Shown piece after piece: positions 60,783 to 64,000 of a stretch of DNA of 64,000 nt. The stretch comes from Datisca glomerata. Its lineage: Eukaryota; Streptophyta; Magnoliopsida; Cucurbitales; Datiscaceae. Both the position numbers and the translations under genes were made by a program. The DNA lies in contig QANY01002976.1 in assembly GCA_003255025.1 (NCBI GenBank), forward strand, positions 1,795,615-1,859,614, written 5' to 3'. The notes under the pieces are model-generated. The model did no database searches, was not told where the DNA came from, and saw nothing but the letters and a program-made list of their open reading frames with translations. How positions within the stretch are numbered: position 1 is the first letter of the stretch; every line of letters starts with the position of its first letter.

Positions 60783-61019
60783 GAGTATCCCTCTGCCACA
60801 CTTGCGCGGACACGCTTCCGCTCGATCAAGTCAAGCTCGCCCATCCCGCGTACAAGAATGCGACCAAGACTCCACATCTCGCGCGGGGGAACGACCCAAG
60901 AAGCCCCATGCCCCCCTTCACACATACATGTCGCGCAACCAAGCATCACACCTACACCAAGTGTCACCACCAAGCCCAAGTGCACTACACACCTCCAATG
61001 CCGCCATCAAGGAGCTCCA

Positions 61020-61520
61020 ATACTGCCACCAAGCAGGCTCGCGCCCACACTCACTCCCGCGCACACTCCCACGCACGAAGGCCATATCCCGCATCTACCA
61101 TACCGCCACCAAGCAGGCTCACGCCCGTTCTCACTCCCACGCCAACTCTCGCGTGCGAAGGCCCTATCTCGCATCTCTTATGCCACCACAAAGCAAGACC
61201 ATGCCGCCACTAAGTAAGCTCACGCTTGCACTCACTCTAGCGCTCGAAGACCATATCCCACATATACCATACCGCCACCAAGAAGGCTCACGCCCGCTCT
61301 CACTCCCGTACTCACTCTTGTGCTCGAAGGCCCTATCACGCATCTCCCATGCCGCTACTAACCCAGACTATGCTGCCACCAAGCAAGCTCACGCCCGCGC
61401 TCACTCCTGTGCGCAAGAGGCCCTATCCTGCATTCCCATGCCGCTACTAACCCAGACTATGCTGCCACCAACAGGCTCACTCCCGCGCTCACTCCCGTGA
61501 ACGAAGGCCCCCCATCCCGT
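61020..61520 (+). repeat. About 80-bp tandem repeats, six or seven imperfect copies
   Basis: Units contain ACCAAGCAGGCTCACGCCCG, CTCACTCCCGC, CGAAGGCCCTATCCCGCATC and CCATGCCGCC; starts near 61,028, 61,108, 61,209, 61,281, 61,380 and 61,468. Two copies add ACTAACCCAGACTATGCTGC. Strongly C-rich on the plus strand; long open frames on both strands are by-products. Confidence 0.85.
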
Positions 61521-62202
61521 GCATGCCAACCCGCCACCATGGCTCCATGCCTCGCGTGAGCAACAACTCGCGCCCACACCATAGGCACGCAACTAACCTC
61601 CATATGATCGACGCGTAACTGAGTACCTCCATCATGGGTGCGCAACCATCCTCCATCATGGGAGCACAACCGACCCCTGCCATAGGCACGCAAATGACCT
61701 CGCTCATGGTATCCAACCATCCTCCGTTGTAGGCTTTAAACCACAAGCATTCGCCCAGAACCATGTTCAACCGAATGTTTGAACCAACATTCAGACCCTC
61801 GCACAAACTAATGTTACACCAAAACCTCCACCTTTTACTACAATGGATCAAGCTAACTTCACCCCAGGCACATACAACGTCCTTGTTGGAAGTAGTCATT
61901 TTATTACCTATGAAAGCTCTCCAAAAAGTGTTCTAAGAGGAGAGAGTAAGAGCATCGCTGAATGAGTTCGTTGTCGACTTCAAACCGTCATACTCGGCCG
62001 ACATAGCTTTGAGGCCATACCCCGCAGATTACTTTTCCCCAAAGTTTTGAAAGTAACAATGGCAAAAATGGTGTGCCAAGAAACACAAGATATGTTTCAT
62101 TGATGACATAAGACCCTATGGTTATAATGAGTTCATACGTTTAAGGGAATTTTCCACTTCCTTGAGGGAGCGAGCTTTGACGCCTTTAATTGACAACACC
62201 CG
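61521..62202. other. Internal region between repeat blocks
   Basis: Plus-strand text is open in pieces (TMDQANFTPGTYNVLVGSSH, about 61,840) without a recognised domain, and with stops near 61,960 and 62,100. It probably belongs to the leader or gag region of the right-hand element. Confidence 0.35.
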
Positions 62203-62753
62203 CACACTCCGATGTGGATGCTCCCGCACACTCCGATGCGGATGCTCCCACGCACTCCCTGGAAGATGTTCCCGCGCACTCCTTGGCAGATGCGGTCACG
62301 TACCCCTTGGGGGATGCTCCCGCGCACCCCTTGGGGGATGCTCCCGCGCACCCCTTGGGGGATGCTCCCGCGCACTCCCTGTCAGAGGCTCTCATGCACT
62401 CCTTGACGGAGGCTCTTACGCACCCCCTGACGGAGGCACTCCAGCACCCCCAGATGGAGGGGGAAGCAAAATTTTTGAAATTTTCCCCAAAGTGGGAAAC
62501 AAACCCTATAATGGAGGCATGCTCAACAGAGGCATGTCTAACGGAGGCAAAGTTTTCCATGTATTTTCTTAAGGGGGAAGCATGTTATAATCACTCTATA
62601 ACGGGGTCATGCCCGATGGAAGTGAAATTTTCCATGTATTTTCCTAAGGGGGGAAGCAAGTTACAAGTACCTTATAGCGGAGGCATGTTCCTCGGAGGGA
62701 TGTCTGACAAAGAAAAAATTCTCAAAAAAATTCTGAAGTACAAGAGTGAGTAG
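62190..62753 (+). CDS. Repeat-containing ORF of unknown function (187 aa)
   Basis: Opens at 62,190 inside the element. The first about 85 residues are 8-residue repeats (SDADAPAH / PLGDAPAH types); then three related segments, each with KFSMYFLKGEA- or KFLKFSPKWE-like text; the end is Lys-rich (KEKILKKILKYKSE). No domain is recognised. The frame is open mainly because of the repeats, but the non-repetitive 3' half also stays open, a weak hint that it was once coding. It could be part of a gag-type protein of the right-hand retrotransposon. Confidence 0.35.
   Translation: MTTPAHSDVDAPAHSDADAPTHSLEDVPAHSLADAVTYPLGDAPAHPLGDAPAHPLGDAPAHSLSEALMHSLTEALTHPLTEALQHPQMEGEAKFLKFSPKWETNPIMEACSTEACLTEAKFSMYFLKGEACYNHSITGSCPMEVKFSMYFPKGGSKLQVPYSGGMFLGGMSDKEKILKKILKYKSE
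62203..62466 (+). repeat. 24-bp tandem repeat, about 11 units
   Basis: Units like CGCACCCCTTGGGGGATGCTCCCG minus or plus variants; the core CCCCTTGGGGGATGCTCCCG occurs three times in a row. The frame opening at 62,190 reads it as the 8-residue unit APAHPLGD. The period is a multiple of three, so several frames on both strands stay open. Confidence 0.9.
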
Positions 62754-62879
62754 CTCACTCACCTGAAGAAAGAAGTCCAAATTAGAGAGAGCTCAACTCT
62801 TACATTCACAGAACCATCGTCCGTGAAAGCAAGATCTGTAAATAAAATAAAGACTTGGTTAGAGCAAGCAAGAATACAC

Positions 62880-63260
62880 TAAGCCCAAGCCGCTGTGCAC
62901 TCCCGCTCTCCCAAGCAGACTGCACTCCCGCCCCCAAGCTGGAGTTACACTCCCGCTCCCCCAAGCAAGTGATGCACCCCCGGTCCCCCAAGCCGCCACT
63001 GCACTCCCGCTCCCCCAAAAGCAGGCGCTGCACTCTCACTCCCCCAATCGATGTGCTACCACTCCCCCAAGTAGGACTACATTACCGCTCCCCTAAGCAG
63101 GAGCTGCACTCCCACACCCTAACCCACAAAGCCGTTGCGCTCCCGCTCCCCCAAGTAAGTGCTGCACACCCGTTCCCCACCAGAGCAGGCGCTTCACTCC
63201 CGCTCCTCCAAGTTGTCGCTGCACTCCCGCTCCCCCAATCCGCCACCACACTCCACCCCC
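62880..63260 (+). repeat. CACTCCCGCTCCCCCAAG-type repeats
   Basis: About a dozen imperfect copies of a 24-30 bp unit (CACTCCCGCTCCCCCAAGC), again C-rich on the plus strand. The plus frame reads as Ser/Pro/Leu-rich low complexity. Confidence 0.8.
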
Positions 63261-64000
63261 CATTAAGGGTGCTCTGCACGTCACGACTGCGCCCAACACG
63301 AACAACTCTCGCACACCATCTACTCCTACTCAAGTCCATGTCGCGCATCACTCCCTCCATCCAAGTTCCCTAGCTAGAGTGCAGCCATCACCAAGCCGCC
63401 ACCATGCTTTCATCCTCCCTCGATCGCCCAGCAGTACCACCACCAAGCTCACTTCTTTTTTGCGGTATGGAAAGCTTCCATGGCCGGTCCCAACACCCCT
63501 GTGGCCAAAAATCATCCAAAACATTCCAATGGCAACAAAATTTCACAAAATTACAACACCTTACAAAATTTCTAGCAAGCATTAATCAATTTACAGCAGT
63601 GATTTGACTAAAAAATGCAAGAAAAGTGTGAGGAAATCAATGGGTTTACCTCAAACCCTAGCTAAAGAGAAAAGAAGGAAGAACACCTTGCTTGGAGATT
63701 TGAAATTTTTTTGCCAAAAATGTCCAAATATGCAACCCTAGTTCTTTCAACATTCAACATTGCCCAACAATTTTTTCAAATATTTGGAGGGAGATGGAAT
63801 GGATAATTTTGCCTTAATGACACTTAAATGAAGGGGAGAAGGGTAGGTGGAGCTTGTAGTCATTTTTTTATAGAGGGAGAAAGGAGTGGGGACTCCCAAT
63901 TTTTTTTTTACAAAATTGATGGCCAAGCATGCTTGGATGTCGCGACTGAGCCTCATCGGCGGCATGCTAGCCAATGCCAATCCTGCAGACCATGCCGCCA
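63261..64000. other. Right window edge, internal retrotransposon DNA
   Basis: No recognised domain. C-rich sequence gives way to mixed composition after about 63,450. The element runs off the window, so its pol region and 3' LTR cannot be seen. Confidence 0.4.

Noticed and set aside
61401..61899. Long minus-strand frames in the C-rich region as genes
   Set aside because: They are by-products of C-rich tandem repeats and GC-rich codons without stops.
62203..62466. Regular 24-bp repeats as a CRISPR array
   Set aside because: Units are contiguous with no unique spacers, inside a plant retrotransposon.

Overview
This is nuclear DNA of a flowering plant, most likely a eudicot. The evidence is two spliced plant genes (a RING-H2 protein and the chloroplast cyclophilin CYP28), very AT-rich intergenic DNA, and a heavy load of plant transposons: Ty3/gypsy Tat and Athila, Ty1/copia, MULE, hAT and MITE. 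I cannot name the species. No bacterial operon, CRISPR array, tRNA or rRNA gene was recognised.

Layout. 1-2.9 kb holds a three-exon RING-H2 gene (minus strand). 3.5-5.5 kb is a foldback-type inverted repeat of about 2 kb, built from many copies of a short palindromic module. 5.8-11.35 kb is a decayed MULE whose transposase runs straight into a plant mobile domain (PMD); a hAT-like element interrupts it. 12.3-15.8 kb is CYP28 (minus strand, two exons) with a 2.6 kb intron that has collected tandem duplications and a MITE. 16.2-17.1 kb is a remnant of a related MULE. 17.1-19.96 kb is AT-rich DNA without a gene.

19,965-59,333 is one Tat-lineage retrotransposon, enlarged to 39 kb by later insertions and bracketed by the 5-bp target duplication TAACC. 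Nested in it are an Athila element (21,035-32,048, minus) inside gag; two copia elements in opposite orientations (38,293-45,744 plus; 46,606-57,066 minus) inside an accessory ORF that lies antisense to gag-pol; a 1.24 kb hAT element inside a copia LTR (8-bp target duplication TCTAACTG); and an element carrying a fragment that resembles the RHL1 gene, inside the Tat 3' LTR. A local inversion of about 1.7 kb has scrambled the 5' LTR of the second copia element. The Tat element itself entered a MITE.

From about 59.35 kb to the window end is the 5' part of another LTR retrotransposon: LTR with TATA box, primer-binding site, then a C-rich leader/ORF region made of several tandem-repeat families (about 80 bp, 24 bp and Pro/Ser-rich units).

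Functionally, only the RING-H2 gene and CYP28 look intact. All transposon coding regions seen carry stops, frameshifts or deletions. The main value of the window is its insertion history, which can be read from target duplications, restored frames and one empty-site comparison.
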